NCBI GenBank assembly: GCA_017591395.1 | Contig: WEDG01002508.1 | Span: 186,001 to 250,000, forward strand | DNA: 64,000 nt | Direction of reading: 5' to 3' | Source: Schistocephalus solidus | Taxonomy: Eukaryota > Platyhelminthes > Cestoda > Diphyllobothriidea > Diphyllobothriidae | In this document: positions 1-12,493 of the stretch, one piece after another | How the letters are laid out: every line of letters starts with the position of its first letter | Numbering within the stretch: the first letter of the stretch is position 1 | The notes under the pieces: generated by a model | Databases searched by the model: none | What the model was told of the DNA's origin: nothing | Seen by the model: the letters and a program-made list of their open reading frames with translations, nothing else | Made by a program: the position numbers and the translations under genes

Positions 1-954
1 GACCAGTTTCATGAAAGTACACGTTCCTGTCCGTAATAGTGCTCCCAAATTATATTCGTAATCAATTCAAGTGAATCCCACCGATAAATCAGACATTGAC
101 TATGTGTGGGTTATAAGAGCTATTTCCTGGGATACTTTTCTTACGTCGTCATTTCCAAAATAAACATTATTTGTGCTGACTAATTTTGTCAGTGTGGTCA
201 GAATTTTCGTACGCTTTCACTTGCTTTACTTTTCACAAACATTGCTTTAACTATTGCGATAGAATTAAGTGACTTAGCACATTCGGAGCGTCATATAAAG
301 TCCTCGTTCCAACGGTCCGGTCTTAGGGGGTCTAACTTCTGTCTGTATATTGACTGGTGGAGGATTATACGGAAGTTTTAGTGCAAGTAACTGCTGGTGT
401 TAATGCTCGAATACTGGTCATGGCTAACTGACGACAAAATATTTGACGAAAATGGGCAGGCTGCTATGTTGATATGCGAATGAACTCGTGGTTTGTCAAT
501 TGGAAGCAAACCAACACGTGGTTTTCAGTTTTTTGCCATTTACGCCAACATGTCCTCATCCTTAACTTGCGAAAAAATTTAAATTCTAGAGTACAATGAT
601 TCAGGTGGTCTACTAATAGCACAATAGGCAATACACGCTGTATTCTTAGTAAACGAAGCCACGTTTGGTTTCGCTCCCTGCTAACCTCTATTTCTATAAA
701 TGAAGTATAAATGCCAATGTAAGCGATTTTCTATTTCTTTTTGGCTTCTACCGGAGATATTCAAAGTTGATAAAAATCTGCCTGGCAAAGGATAAATTGC
801 CTGGTTCGTCAGGCATGAGCTGATATGGAAGAGTAAATCACCCGTTACCACTTGCACTAGTCATTGAGGAATAATAATTGTAATAATAAGGATACTACTA
901 TTCCCATCGTCGTCGACAAGGGGGTCAAGTACGACGCTAAAAGGACATTGTAAA
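1..954. other. AT-rich non-coding stretch
   Basis: No open reading frame of note, RNA gene or recognisable repeat is visible on either strand. It precedes the retrotransposon fragment that becomes recognisable at about 955. It may be intergenic or part of an upstream intron of the kinase-like gene; the sequence does not decide this. Confidence 0.4.
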
Positions 955-1915
955 GACTAACCGGAGGCAACTGCAGATCAACCCAGCAAACTGGAAGGAC
1001 TTGGCCCGAAACCTACCGGTCTGGAGGTGAACAGTGAAGATAGGAGCAGCAATCTATGAAGCCAACCGAATCGCTGTCACCAAGGCCAAAAGGGTTGCAA
1101 GAACGTCTCCAGCGCCCTCGATCAACACCGCAAATGCCAAAACCCTCCCAACATACCCACGCTGTCAACGCACCTTCCACGCGCGAATCGGCCTGGTTGG
1201 ACACCTTCGGACGCAATTCAACAACAATCTAACAATTTCAAATTCTGCGTCAATTTCTGCCAACCTTTCCTCTGACCCCCGAACGCTCAGTCACCCCTGG
1301 CACCAATTCCATCACTCCAACCATCATAGCGACCACATCCCAATACTCATTACCTGTTACCTAAACCACAACCACCACCACAAATAGCGATGGGGGCTTG
1401 GTCCTAAACTGTCCCCCATTGTGACCGCACCTACACCTCACGCATCAGCCTGGTCGGCAACTTGTGAATCCATCGCACGGAGACTGGTAAACCAGTGCCT
1501 GGAAGACCAACCCACAGCAGAAATCACCACTTTAACTGCCCCCACTGCCCTCGCGCATTCAGTAACCACAAGCGCATCCATGACAACAGAATTCACCGCA
1601 ATTTCAATAACACCGATATCCCCATGTACAGCATCCGCTCCTGTCATTCTAACCGACACTGCCAGCCTGACTACCACAAGTTAAAACGCCCCAGCCCTTC
1701 CTAATTTCTCCTGTCCACACTGCACCTGCAACTTTACCTCACGCATTGGCCTGGTCGGTCACCTGAGAATCCATCGCACGGAGGCCGGAAAACCAGTGCC
1801 TGGGGCACCAACATACAGTCGCCGCGACCGCCTGCAATGCCCTCACTGATCTCTCACCTTCACACACCGCATGAGCCTATTTTGTCACATGTGCCTCCAC
1901 GATAACCTGTGGTAA
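955..1915 (+). pseudogene. C-terminal zinc-finger end of a non-LTR retrotransposon ORF
   Basis: Read through its stops, this is the last part of a retroelement polyprotein. It opens with a WKDLARNLPVW / KIGAAIYEANRIA-like segment and then has degenerate C2H2 fingers. Finger 1 (near 1157-1213) reads YPRC..RTFHARIGLVGHL with its first Cys replaced by Tyr. Finger 2 (near 1418-1480) reads CPHCDRTYTSRISLVGNL, followed by a CPHCPRAF finger. Finger 3 (near 1714-1770) reads CPHCTCNFTSRIGLVGHLRIH, followed by a CPH-stop finger. The ORF ends with HDNLW and TAA at 1913-1915. In-frame stops at 1028-1030, in the finger linkers and inside the last finger, plus frame changes, show it is dead. The fingers probably bind nucleic acid during retrotransposition. 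The RT and endonuclease are missing upstream, so this is a 5'-truncated copy. Confidence 0.75.
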
Positions 1916-2762
1916 ATCACCAGAGGCTAAACCACATTAGCGCACACTACCTCCACCAATCCATACAAAACACCACCACGATGTACCTGAGAATATCACA
2001 GTCTCATACAAACTGTGGCTTAGAAGGCTGCGAATCAGACGCTTACAACAGACCACTCCGTTGACCAAGTGCGTGTTGTGCGTTTTGTGGCTGACCAGTG
2101 TACTGAGAGTCAGACGGCGATGGCTCCTCCATATGTCCTGGTTTAGTGAATCCTGGTGTGTGCATTATGCGGGCCAGGTCATGCTGTGGCGTGCGCGAAG
2201 ACGGTTATGCCGACCCATCAGCCAATAAGCCCACGCCCACATTAGACAACTGACCGGCTCGGAAGGTGATCTGATTGTGGGGGTGGGGGAGAGACTGTGG
2301 TCGACGGCTCAGTGCCTTTTCCTAACTATAAACAATCTGGCGTGCTTGAAAGTATTATGGTGCACTAAAAGCCGTGGCTAAGAAGGTTGCCAACTGTTAG
2401 GATAACTTGGACCACGTGGTCAGCCCGGTGCGTGCGTATGTGCGCAATGGCTGACTAGCGGACTGATAGTCAGGCTTCAATGGCTCCTTCTTAATGTGGG
2501 ACTCCCACTCAGTTGACATCCGAGCACCCCCTCTCTTGTGTTATCGGGTTTTCATTTGGTAATGGACCGCAGTGCGTGGGCTGGCACCCTTTTCCATCTC
2601 CGGTCTTCTTGACTCTGTCTTTACACCGGTGAGATGGGGAGTGGATCAGAGAGTGAGGTAGATGCATCGCAAGTCTATTTAACTATAACCGTCCCTGCAC
2701 AGCATACGGTGGACATCGTCGAACACGACGGTCGAATTTTCGTGTGAATATGGGGTGGTTGG
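1916..2762 (+). repeat. 3' untranslated module of the zinc-finger non-LTR retrotransposon
   Basis: This follows the zinc-finger ORF directly. It has two blocks that recur elsewhere in the window in the same order. The first (about 2090-2340) contains GTGGCTGACCAGTGTACTGAG and a GGAGAG-rich part. The second (about 2450-2750) contains GGCTGACTAGCGGACTGATA, a GGTCTTCTTGACTCTGTC motif and a GTAGATGCATCGCAAGTCTA motif. Related blocks lie near 19.0, 26.7-27.3, 46.4, 54.7-55.4 and, inverted, at 2763-3294 and 63.85-64.0 kb. No coding potential is seen. Confidence 0.6.
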
Positions 2763-3294
2763 GCTTAGTTATACGCATCGTTCCCAGACCACCTGCACGG
2801 CGGAGTCAGCGTGTTGAGGACGTTGGAGTGGGGAGCGAAGGGGGAGGAGTTTGAATCGCTGTACATGAAATACGCGGAGTGCGTGTGTGCGTTATCCTTT
2901 TTTGGAAACGGCGTACTAGTACCACTTGGAGTTAGCCAGGGAAGACAGACTGCGTGTGGAAGCGTCTTCTGACAACAAAGCGCATTAGCCGATGCGTCAG
3001 CGTAACCGTCGTCGCGCGCGCCACAGCATGACCTGGCCCCCATAATGCACACACCAGGATTCACTAAACCAGGGCATATGGAGGAGCCATCGCCGTCTGA
3101 CTCTCAGTACACTGGTCAGCCACACAACGTACAACACGCACTGGGTCGACGGCGTGGTCTGGTGTCAGCGTCAAATTGGCAGCCTTCCAAGCCATGATTT
3201 GTAGGAAACTGTGATATTCTCAGGTACATGGTGATGGTGTTTTGTATGGATTGGTGGAGGTAGTGTGCACTCTGGTGATTTACCATAGGTTATC
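2763..3294 (-). repeat. 3' untranslated module of a second, inverted copy of the retrotransposon
   Basis: The minus strand repeats blocks found on the plus strand at 2060-2340. The stretch around 3040-3130 is nearly the reverse complement of 2090-2190: the same 'atggctcctccatatg' and 'gtgtgtgcattatg' strings are present. It lies between the minus-strand zinc-finger tail and the plus-strand copy, so the two retroelements meet tail to tail near 2762. Confidence 0.6.
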
Positions 3295-5250
3295 GTGGAG
3301 GCACATGTGACATAATGGGCCCATTCAGTTTATGAAGGTGCAAGGGCAGTGAGGGCAGTGGAGGCGGGCGTGGCGACTGTATTTTGGAGCCCCAGACACT
3401 AGTTCCACAGTCTCCGTGCGATGGATTCACAAGTGGCAGCGAAGAGGTCCATGCTCATTTTCATATCCTCTTCTGTCGTTGTATTGTGTGCGCAGTCGTC
3501 AGCGAAGTTAAGTTCGTGGATGGTGGCTATGGAGACACGCGAGCGGAAGTGCATCCGTCGTTGGTTGAGGAATGAGCCGTCTATCCGGTAGCCGATGCCG
3601 ATCCCGGGCGTTCGTTACGGTAAACGTCTATTAGCATGGCAGAGAACATGAAACTGAATGGGGTAGGCGCAAGGGCGCAGCCCTGCTTCAAGCCGTTGGT
3701 CACTGCGAATGCTTCGGAAACTGTTCCGTTGTCAGTAACGAGCGCCATCATCCCATCGTGAAGCTGACCCACAATATGCATTAACCGTTCAGGACAGCCA
3801 AATTTTGCATAATTTTACACAGCCCGTTGCGATTCACCGTGTCGAAGGCTTTCGCCAGGTCCACGAAGGTTGTGTAGAGGTGAGTCCGCATCTTCTGGCA
3901 CTTCTCTTGCAACTGCTTAGTGGCAAAGATCACGTCGGATGTTGTTCGGTGTCGTCGGAAACCACATTGGCTTTCCGCAAGCAGTCCCTGCTCTAGGTGA
4001 GCGTTCAGATGATTGAGGAGAATGCTGGCGAAGATCTCTTCGGCGATGTTGAGCAATGAGATGCCTCTAACATTACCACAAAATTACCGGTTCCCCTTCC
4101 GCTTGTGGAGATAAACAATGGTCTCATCTTTGAAATCCTGAGGAACTTGTCCTTTGAGCCACATGTCCTGGAATTGTTGGGAGTTCTGCCATCAGTCGGG
4201 GCCCACCGTGCTTTTAACTTCCGGTGGGATTGCGTCGGATCCCGGTGGTTAACCACTGGAAATCTGTTGTGATGCCCATATGATTTCTGCTAAGGAAGTA
4301 GGTTAGATCCAGGTCATTGCTCGTGTCTTCTTCTGAAAGCCGGTCAATGGCAGAATCGGAGATGGCTGATGATCAATTAAGGACATTTCTGAAGTGCTCG
4401 GCCCAGCACTTCAGAATATTCGATTTCTCTGTCAGCAGTGTTGTGCCGTCAGAGCTGAGCAGCGGTTTGTTCCCCTTGATGTTGGACCCGCAGCTGGCCT
4501 TGATGGCTTTGAAAAATGTTTTCATTTTATTGTGATCCACATACCCCATGATTTTCTCAGCCTTTCGGACCATCCAGGTGTCCTGCATCTCCCGCAGCCG
4601 TTGCTGTGCAAGGTGACAGCATCTAAAGAAAGCTGCTTTAGTGGCTTTGTGTAGTCCATTCTTCTCCACGAGTACGTTGCTGAGGTCGGCGTCATTTTCG
4701 TCAAACCAGTCCTGGTGTTGACGGCGTGCGCGTTCGAGGGCTTCGAGGGCGGTGGACTGGATGACATTCCGCAGTTGACACTATCGTGTCTACACGATGG
4801 CGTTATTATCTGGAACATGCAGATCCTCCAGTTTCTGGGTTATCCGATTGCTTAACTCAAAACAGTGAGCAGGTAAATTAAACAAAAGAGTATTTAACTT
4901 ACCTGGCGGTTGCTTACCTTGGGGCCTTCGTCGGGGTTGTTGTCGGCGCCTCATCTTGGAGATGACGAGGTGGTGATCCATCAAACCATCGGCATCGCGG
5001 ATCGCCTTGGTCACCAGCACGTCCTGTCGATCTCACCTCCGGACGAGAACATAGTCCAGCAGCTGCCTTCTCCGGTGTCGGAAGGCGGAAGAAGGTGTTG
5101 CTCAGGATCGGGCGGTGTTTGGCACAGGTTTGTAGGAGAAGACGATCGTTGTCATTGAAGCCAGCGAGATCATGGGACCCAGCACTCTCTGCTTGGCAGC
5201 GTGGTCTGTCCCGACGCGGACATTGAAGTCATCAAGGACAAGTTACAGAA
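3295..5250 (-). pseudogene. Decayed non-LTR retrotransposon ORF: endonuclease end, reverse transcriptase, zinc-finger tail
   Basis: Read on the minus strand, this is a LINE-type polyprotein broken by stops and frameshifts. It starts with the end of an APE-type endonuclease: DDFNVRVGTDHA (DDFN at 5222-5233) and later DGLMDHHLVISKMR. A linker follows (KAAFFRCCHLAQQRL, KTFFKAIKASCG). The RT has SQCGFRRHRTTSDVIF (near 3930-3980), FVDLAKAFDTVNRNGL (near 3820-3870), NGLKQGCALAPTPFSFMFSA and the catalytic FADD (3495-3506). Just after RT residues MDLFAA the sequence jumps to the zinc-finger tail (HRTETVE, then CPHCPCTF), which ends at 3295. The thumb and linker regions normally found between RT and fingers are absent. 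In life it would copy element RNA into the genome at a nick. Confidence 0.82.
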
Positions 5251-5880
5251 TGAACATTCCAGGCTGCTAGTGTGAGTGGACTCGCCCGAGCAGCCCGGAG
5301 GATATGGCACGGGGGATGGGGACGGGGTAGATTTTTGTTTGTTGGAGTTTTACGACAGCGTATTTTGTGATCTGCGGGCAGCGGCTGGCTGCAGAAGAAG
5401 TGAGACCCAGCATTTGTTTATGGCACCTTATGTAGCCCCTTCATCCATGCAAGCAGTGTTGTCCCTAAACAGGGCTGCTGGTACATCCCAGACAGCTGCT
5501 GAACTCCACCATGGTTTACGTTTATGTTTGAACGGGAGAGCGACCCAAGATAGCCGGGCCACCTACGGGGTTGCTGTCGCCCCACCGTAGGAATTTTTGA
5601 GAGGTTGGGACGTGGGAAGCCCGGGAGTCAGACAAACCGGGTGTAGAGGCACACACAGCACCGGAGACCCTCACCTGGTTAAGCCCACTGTTCGGTACGT
5701 TTCCCGGGAAGTGGCCACTGGGAAGAGCCCAGCTACGAGGAGCCACAGGTGAGAGTTTAGTACCAGTTAGAGGTGGCCCCAGGAGCATTCACCCCCTTTA
5801 CGAGACAAAGGGAGCGACCAAATGCTATCTGTGTGTTGCTACCCCGAACTAGTACCCCTTAGACCTCTAGTACGCCTTCA
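5251..5880 (-). other. Probable 5' part of the minus-strand retrotransposon
   Basis: This lies directly upstream of the endonuclease remnant on the minus strand and is GC-richer than the region beyond it. A minus-strand frame at 5522-5788 contains a KFLRWGDSNPVGG-like segment, but I cannot assign a domain. It may be the 5' leader and the start of the endonuclease region. The plus-strand frame at 5276-5590 has no recognisable domain and is probably a shadow. Confidence 0.35.
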
Positions 5881-7109
5881 CACACACACACACGACAGTT
5901 CGACCGTTGAGTTCGACGAGGTATACCGTAAGCTCCACACCCTGGTGGTGCAGGGACAGTGACTTGCGCGTGATTTAGTTTAAAGGAATAGTAGACTTGC
6001 GCTGCATCAACTGCACTCACTCCTCCTCCCCCACCTTAGCCCGGTGTCATGAAAGAATTTAGAAGACCGGAGATTGGAAAGGGGGCATGTGGCTGGCGTG
6101 GCCGTGCCATAGGCCCTAGCCACCCTAAGGCCAGCCACCACATATAAACTCTGTACATAGCTCATGATTCCATTCCTCATGTAAGTGTAACGGTCTGATG
6201 ATGAATTACTGAACACATATGTTTGTGAACTGACTTTTCAATTAATAAGTGTGTTAATGGAATAATTTAGCATTGATATTTGTAATATTGGCAGCAAAAT
6301 TAGTCAGAATACTAGCATTTCTCCTATCGGTATCAGGTTAAGTTGTATTAGTATCCGTCTTAGTCGGGGCTCCGTTGGTGTCAGCAGTAATTGTAGCATT
6401 ATTCTAATAAACTGATACGAATAATGACAGTGGCAGTGATAATCTAAGCAAAAATGGGGACAATATTATAAGTGAAACTGGTTTTACGAGCAATAGAAGA
6501 GATTTTTCTTTCAATTCGCTGATTTTTCAGCTACTCAGCAATAAATCACTAACTTGGAGTAAATCAGTCAATTTGAAGAGAATTCTAGGAGCCTCTGATG
6601 AGTCGGACCTCTCGCAGCGGTGAAACACGTGGCTGGGCTTTTAATTAGTACATGTGTTGTGAATATGGTTCCACCTGTTACTCCTAAAAAGTAATTGCAG
6701 GATTTATATTAATAATATGTTTATTAGTTGTAGTATGCCACTCACTCGTGATGCCGTCTGCCAGTGGAAATCTAGTTTCAAGCTTCATCGAAGTAGGGCC
6801 GCAAAAGCTTAGTAAAATATGTTTAATTAAACCGGTCACAACACTGCGCTTCTCTTACACTTTAAAGTCGGCACGGTGCCTATGCCCCCAGCATTGTTGA
6901 TATTCTTCTAGCAACTCTGTCTTATCTTCAGAGACAGTATCAGATACGGGTACTTCGTACACAGGGAGTGGCAGTATTTATCGGATGCAGTTGCTATGCA
7001 ATTGCATGTCTATGGCAGTTAATGGCTCCCCTTTCATCAATGATGACTGCCCTCTGGTGTGCTGAAATTTCATCAGCCGTGTTGGAGTTTGGCGTGATGC
7101 TTGCTCGAC
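5881..7109. other. Mostly unrecognised AT-rich DNA
   Basis: It begins with a short CA microsatellite (5881-5892). A diverged copy of a hammerhead-like repeat is present at about 6592-6660 (separate entry). Apart from that I see no gene or RNA. Confidence 0.35.
6592..6660 (+). repeat. Diverged copy of the hammerhead-like dispersed repeat
   Basis: It contains CTGATGA (6595-6601) and, about 20 bases later, GAAACACGTGG (from 6622), followed by CTGGGCTTTTAATTAG. The same GAAACACGTG..CTGGGCTTTTA block ends the two direct repeats at 28.6-29.2 kb. CTGATGA and GAAA are the two conserved halves of a hammerhead core. The stem II and stem I pairing is only partial here, so this is probably a decayed copy. 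Confidence 0.4.
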
Positions 7110-7680
7110 CATCTGGCTCACCGGCATTGTCGTTCTCGCCAGTGGTGACAACCACGTGATCTCTGGGCTGCTTGAGCCCTGATTCGCCTCTCCACAGTCA
7201 AACGCATTGATCTTCGGTCTCCATATTCTGTGTTGCGATTTTGCCTAGGCGAAATTCCTGGCCTCGCGGGGAAGATGCAGGTGATTAACGGTCTGGGTGA
7301 CAGCGAACCAAATGGCCGAGTCATTGTCACGTCAAGGATCGACAATGGTGATGAAATCCCTGGCCAGTAAGGGCTTGGGGTCGTACCGACAAGCCATTGT
7401 CGCATCAACTATGAACCCCAGCGATGACCACGATGACTGCCGAAAATGGTAGGCGTATGGTGGCCTGGCAACCACGCCCTATAAATACTGCGTGCCTTTT
7501 GCCACATATAACCCATTTATGCGGCTGTTTCTGAAGATGGGTTTGAGAGAGAATACCAAATTTCAGACTAATAAAGCTCTTGTTTCAGTGAACGTGCCTC
7601 CGTCTTCACGACAACTTCCTCGAACTCGCCTCTTCACTTCAATTGTTATAAAATATGTTTTTGTGTGCACTCAATGAGCA
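7110..7680 (+). repeat. Candidate LTR-like block with TATA box and polyadenylation signal
   Basis: This GC-richer block has TATAAATA at 7480-7487 and AATAAA at 7570-7575, the spacing expected of a short transcribed LTR R region. Part of it (about 7290-7430) resembles 42980-43110: a GTGACAG.GA.CCAAAT motif, and 'atgaa(t)cccc agcga' near the end. A second AAGCTCTTGT-containing copy of its 3' part occurs near 7850-7900. No gag or pol coding sequence is adjacent and no clean TG...CA ends were identified, so a solo LTR is only a suggestion. Confidence 0.3.
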
Positions 7681-10600
7681 GTTGATTACTTTGGCATAGC
7701 CAAGATTATTGGTTGGGGAGGTCATTGCACTCGTAAATCGACTGGGGGACTGTAAACCATGATTTAAGTAAATCATGGCTCACGCGATTATCATCTCTCG
7801 CGAGATGTTCAACATCATCGGAGTTGAATTTATGGCTGGCTGGCGTCTCTGAAGATGGGTTCGAGTTAGAATACGAATGAAGCTCTTGTCCCAGCAATAG
7901 CATCAACTGATTATCCATTAATCCCTGTGAACATTATTTTCGTTTGTATAGAAACCCTTAATCTGAACAGGTTGTTTATATATCTACTTCACTTATCCTA
8001 AACCAAATTTTGCAGGTTCACTCGAAATGAGTGCTCAGCCCGAAAGAGAACAAATACATAAGCATTTGTGTTATTTTTTACATTAATAGGAAATATTAAA
8101 CTGTTCAAGTGACAAGCTGTGTGCAGAACTACTTCAAAACTTCTATTAAAAGATTATAAATGAACGAAAATGATCATTTACAATATTTTTTACACTACTT
8201 TCATGAACTTACCTATTTACGTGATACGAGAGCAGCATTTTAATGATATTACTGTATTGAAAATTCGTCCAAGGCGTTTTGAAAATGGGGGATGAGCTAG
8301 AGTAGCCAGTGGTGGCCGTATGCCGAAAAAAAAATTGTTAAAGTATGCATTAATGCCTCGGTTGCGATCCCCACTACGAGCTTCTTTTAAATTTCATACA
8401 GTTTTGTTGACTCCACGTTGTAGCAGACAGGTAATTAAAGCGCACATTAGATAGTCCTTTTTGCTGCGTTTATAAAATCAAACAAATTGAATTTCACTCC
8501 ATTTCTTAGGTTTGCCTGCATGATCTGCATGAAGCATTGCGTTAAAAGTCAATGCAACCGTAAAACATGAGCTAGGAACGCTTAGGTTCCTCAACATCTG
8601 TCGGCATCTACATGAAACCATTCCAATGCACCAACTTAGGCAGAAATAGTTTTGATCAGTGAAAGTAAAAATTCATTCTTCGCTGAGAGTGCTACGAACG
8701 CAATGGGATTTAATTAAACGCAGTCCATTTAAATGCGTTGCTTGTCCTTTGACTGACTAATGCGGTTATAGTTCATTTTATGTGGATCTTAATTTTAGGT
8801 TTCAAACAAGGGAATATTTAACCTTCCAGAAATTTTTAACAAGACATCCTTTTTTAAATGAGCGAGGTGTTCCTAGTTCTGTGTACTGATAAGGCGGCCA
8901 TAAAAGTCATCCTTGCCAAAATTTAAAGACTAAGGCCAAAAATATTAACAATGACTGTTAGGTTTATTATAAGGACGTTAAGGCTTTTCTAAAAGAGTTT
9001 AAAAAAACTGTAGACCAAACGCTTTCCTGGCAGTTTGTACAAAAAGCTCTTAAATATTTGGCTAAATGCTACCCAAAATAACAACGGGTACACGATAAAT
9101 CAAGACTTTATTCATTCTCTTGGAAAAGAACAAATTACAGTGTAAAAGAATTTTTCTAAACCTGGGTATTACCTGTGTGTAAGTCATTTACTGCAGGGTG
9201 CCATTTTTAAGTCTTTGAAATTCATTTTTTTCATTTTCTAATTTGCATTGCGTGGTATGAAGAAAACCACTCCAAAATATTGCAGAATTAAATACTCTTA
9301 TACCTGAGTTTAGTTGGATATGTGATTCTTTGAAAGTACGTGAATTTTGCAGTCAAAGGATTGGCTGACAACGCTTCCGTTTTTTTATATAGAAATAAAG
9401 AGCATGGAAAAACTTTTAGCCGCGTCCGCACACGTTCCCTTTTTTGGGATTAGCTGCTGCAACTCCGAACATTCGTAGTTTGCGTAATCAGAAAAAACGG
9501 ACGCGCTGCGGTGTGTTGACTTGCCAAAAAGAACCTTGTCCGCCATCTGGTGGTACCTTTCTTCGAACTGCTACCTACCACACTGCAAAGTGATGGGATG
9601 CGTGTTGATAAAAATAGAAGATAATGGCAGACATACCTTTTCCAATTTATTCCTGCCGTCGTTTTGCTTTTTAAGATATTGTTTACTGAATGATATTCTA
9701 TACACAGCTGTTTTCAGTCATAAGTACCAAAACGATTTGGGTGTAATCGTACACGTTGATAACTAAAAGGCAAACAGAAAAATAAACAAATCGCTGTTCC
9801 CACAGCCGTTATTTCAAAAGGAATTCAACTGTGTTTTCATTTGAACTCGGTGTTTTAATACAGAAATACGATAAATTTTGGTGATTCGTTAACAAAAATG
9901 GTACCATCAAAGGGAGTTTGAAGACCCTGTGACATAACATGACTTAAATATGAGACAGTATTTTATACATTTATCTAAACTTAATGCTGGCAAACGAATA
10001 GTTAAATAGACCATGCAGTCTTATTTGAATTTCAGCCTGCAATACCTACTGTAAGCGTTAAGATGCGTCGCTACAATATTTCGTTCGAAATTTATTTTGA
10101 GCAAAGTGGAACGGCAAATTCATGGTCTTCTGAAGCGTCACTAACCTTCATCAACTATACCCTGAGATAGAGGATTCACTTTTATTAAATTTCAACAACA
10201 GAATTCTTGGCAGTCGTCAACTAATAAGGACTAATAATTAAATCAACAGTATTATCCGAAGAGCATTCACCAATCAGGTTTGTGGATATGCTCGTTCCCT
10301 GGCGTCTTGGGCTTCCTGGTATCATCAACCAGCCATACTCAAGCCCAGCTTTGGAAGATCTACGATGGGAAGCCGAGAAAACCAACGAAAATTCGGAAAA
10401 AAATTAAATGACCCTTTATATCATACTTGTCTACATCATCGAGCTGCAATGCATCTTCAGTACTCAAAGTCACCTGCATTCAATTTATGCTTATTTAGTG
10501 GCTGAGCTACATTTTGACTTCCTGGACGATGCTTTGTCGTAAACAATCCAAAATATATACTCGATTGGGATCCTATGACTACAGTCCCAAATCAAACCCC

Positions 10601-11985
10601 AAACCAGCATTTCCAATTTACAAACTGATCAAGCTCTGTGCATGCTGACTTGGAATGTGATTGATTGCAGCCGACAGATCATAACTTACAGACTAAATGA
10701 ATGGGAGTTTTCAGTGCACAGATAAAATAGTTCAGTATTTCACGTCATAAGGTCCCGCAACCCGGCAATTTGCCTGGACAAAATATTCTTTCTTACACTC
10801 ATTTTGTAGCACATGGCGTCTTCTTCTAATATTTTTCTTGGAGAATGGATAACTTTTGGTTTCCAAAGTTTCTAATGATGAAATTTTTAAGACTCTAAAT
10901 TTTGTTTTTCATAATACATCGTATCTGTCAAGTTATATATGGTGTTTATAAATCATACAAGAAAATTCACATCGATTTCAAAATATTATGATAAATGTGT
11001 GACCCTTTTCTCATAATGTAGAGAAATGCCTGATTTTCTTTACAAAGAATGCATGCAGCATGTGGTTTGGAAACCTTGAATACAAGTGTAACGACCGGAA
11101 GGGTTTAAAATTCTTCAGAAAATTAGAAACAATTGTTTACACCAAAATTTATCCTTTCTTCAAGTATAAAATTTAAAAAAGACAATTTCCTACCAAACTA
11201 ATATAAGTAAGAGTATAGTCGTGCGTTTTGTCTATTGAAAAATAACTACATTAAAAAGAACAGTGAAAATAAATTAGAAAAATGCATTCGATGTAAGGAG
11301 TAATTTTTAAAAGAGGCAGGCAAACAGAAATAGGTTCGTTCAAAATCCAGCATTCTACTGCAAAAGAAATGTCTTGGAATTAGGGTGCAAGCTTGTCAAT
11401 GTTAGAACCCTACTTAAGTAGTTTGTTCGAATCGAAAACACATTTCTGAATTTCATTCGACATTTCATGATAAAGGGAATTTTCTGTACATATGAACAAA
11501 CAAGTAAGTGACATAAGGCAAACGCCTATTATAAACATTTGAATTAAAACTTGAATCATCTATCTTTCAAAGAGTAATAAAATTCGCGGCCTGGCAACAT
11601 GCCTACTATGTGCCCAGCGCATTGGATACAGCGCTGGCGGCTAGGACATAATTTGGTTAATACTGGCGCAGACTTGCGCAACATGTAATTTAAAGTCTCC
11701 TTTTCCACTGACCCTACTCCGATATGAAGACCATTTCAATAGGATCGAAGGTGGACGCCGGCATAGTCGCTGACAGTGCTAAAAGCCCGTCTATGCGTGC
11801 CACACACGGCGTGGTCTTGACACTGTGCACCAGGACTTTATAAGTGGGCGACATTGAGAGTACTAGAGAGGAAATCATTGAACCTGATTTCCAGTCCTGA
11901 GACGACTGGGTTACCTCGTCACTGGGTAGTCTTCTTTAGCTACGACGTTAAACTTCCCGTGCTATACTTAAGTCCGTCATAGGTA
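7681..11985. other. Long AT-rich region without recognised genes
   Basis: No conserved ORF, RNA gene or clear repeat is visible beyond the fragment near 7850-7900. The longest frame (81 codons at 9521-9766, plus strand) shows no domain. A weak resemblance to the tRNA-type SINE occurs near 10290-10400 (CATCAACCAGCCATACTC). Confidence 0.35.
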
Positions 11986-12493
11986 CTACAGGTAACACTG
12001 CGTGGATTTGCCATTAAGACCAATTTTGCAGCGCCGGCCTCACTTCCTCCTACTCCTCCTTCTCTCCTCCTCCTGATTCCCTATCGCTCTCGGCTGTGCG
12101 CAATTTGACTGCCGACGCCTCACCGTCAAATGTTCACGGGATTGGACGCAGGGGCTGACGATGATGAAGACCCCGTTTGTGTGTGCCACCGGGGCCTGGT
12201 GCCCACGTCATGCACCAGGCTACATAAAGGGACTTTCCTCTTACGAAGCGAAATGCGCATGTTCTGACATGTGACGTTTCGCCCATCGTACCGGCGATAA
12301 CCGTTCTTTCTGCATTCTTTCTGCAGAAAAAAGGCCTGGATTTTGACGGGGTGGTGGCGAGTATGCGCGTCTTACGATCCATGTGTGGAGATGCAGAGGG
12401 GTGTGATAATGCGGCTGGTCAATTGGATGATAATTTCCAGGTTGGCTGAATTTTCCTGAGTCAGCATAAGAAGGTTAGACGGAAGCAAAGGTT
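11986..12493. other. GC-richer block of unknown nature
   Basis: Compared with its flanks it is pyrimidine-rich at the start (CCTCC runs at 12040-12075) and has higher GC. It carries a minus-strand frame at 12134-12382 with no recognisable domain. It lies next to a minus-strand zinc-finger retrotransposon fragment and may belong to it, although it does not match the 3' untranslated modules seen elsewhere. Confidence 0.25.
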
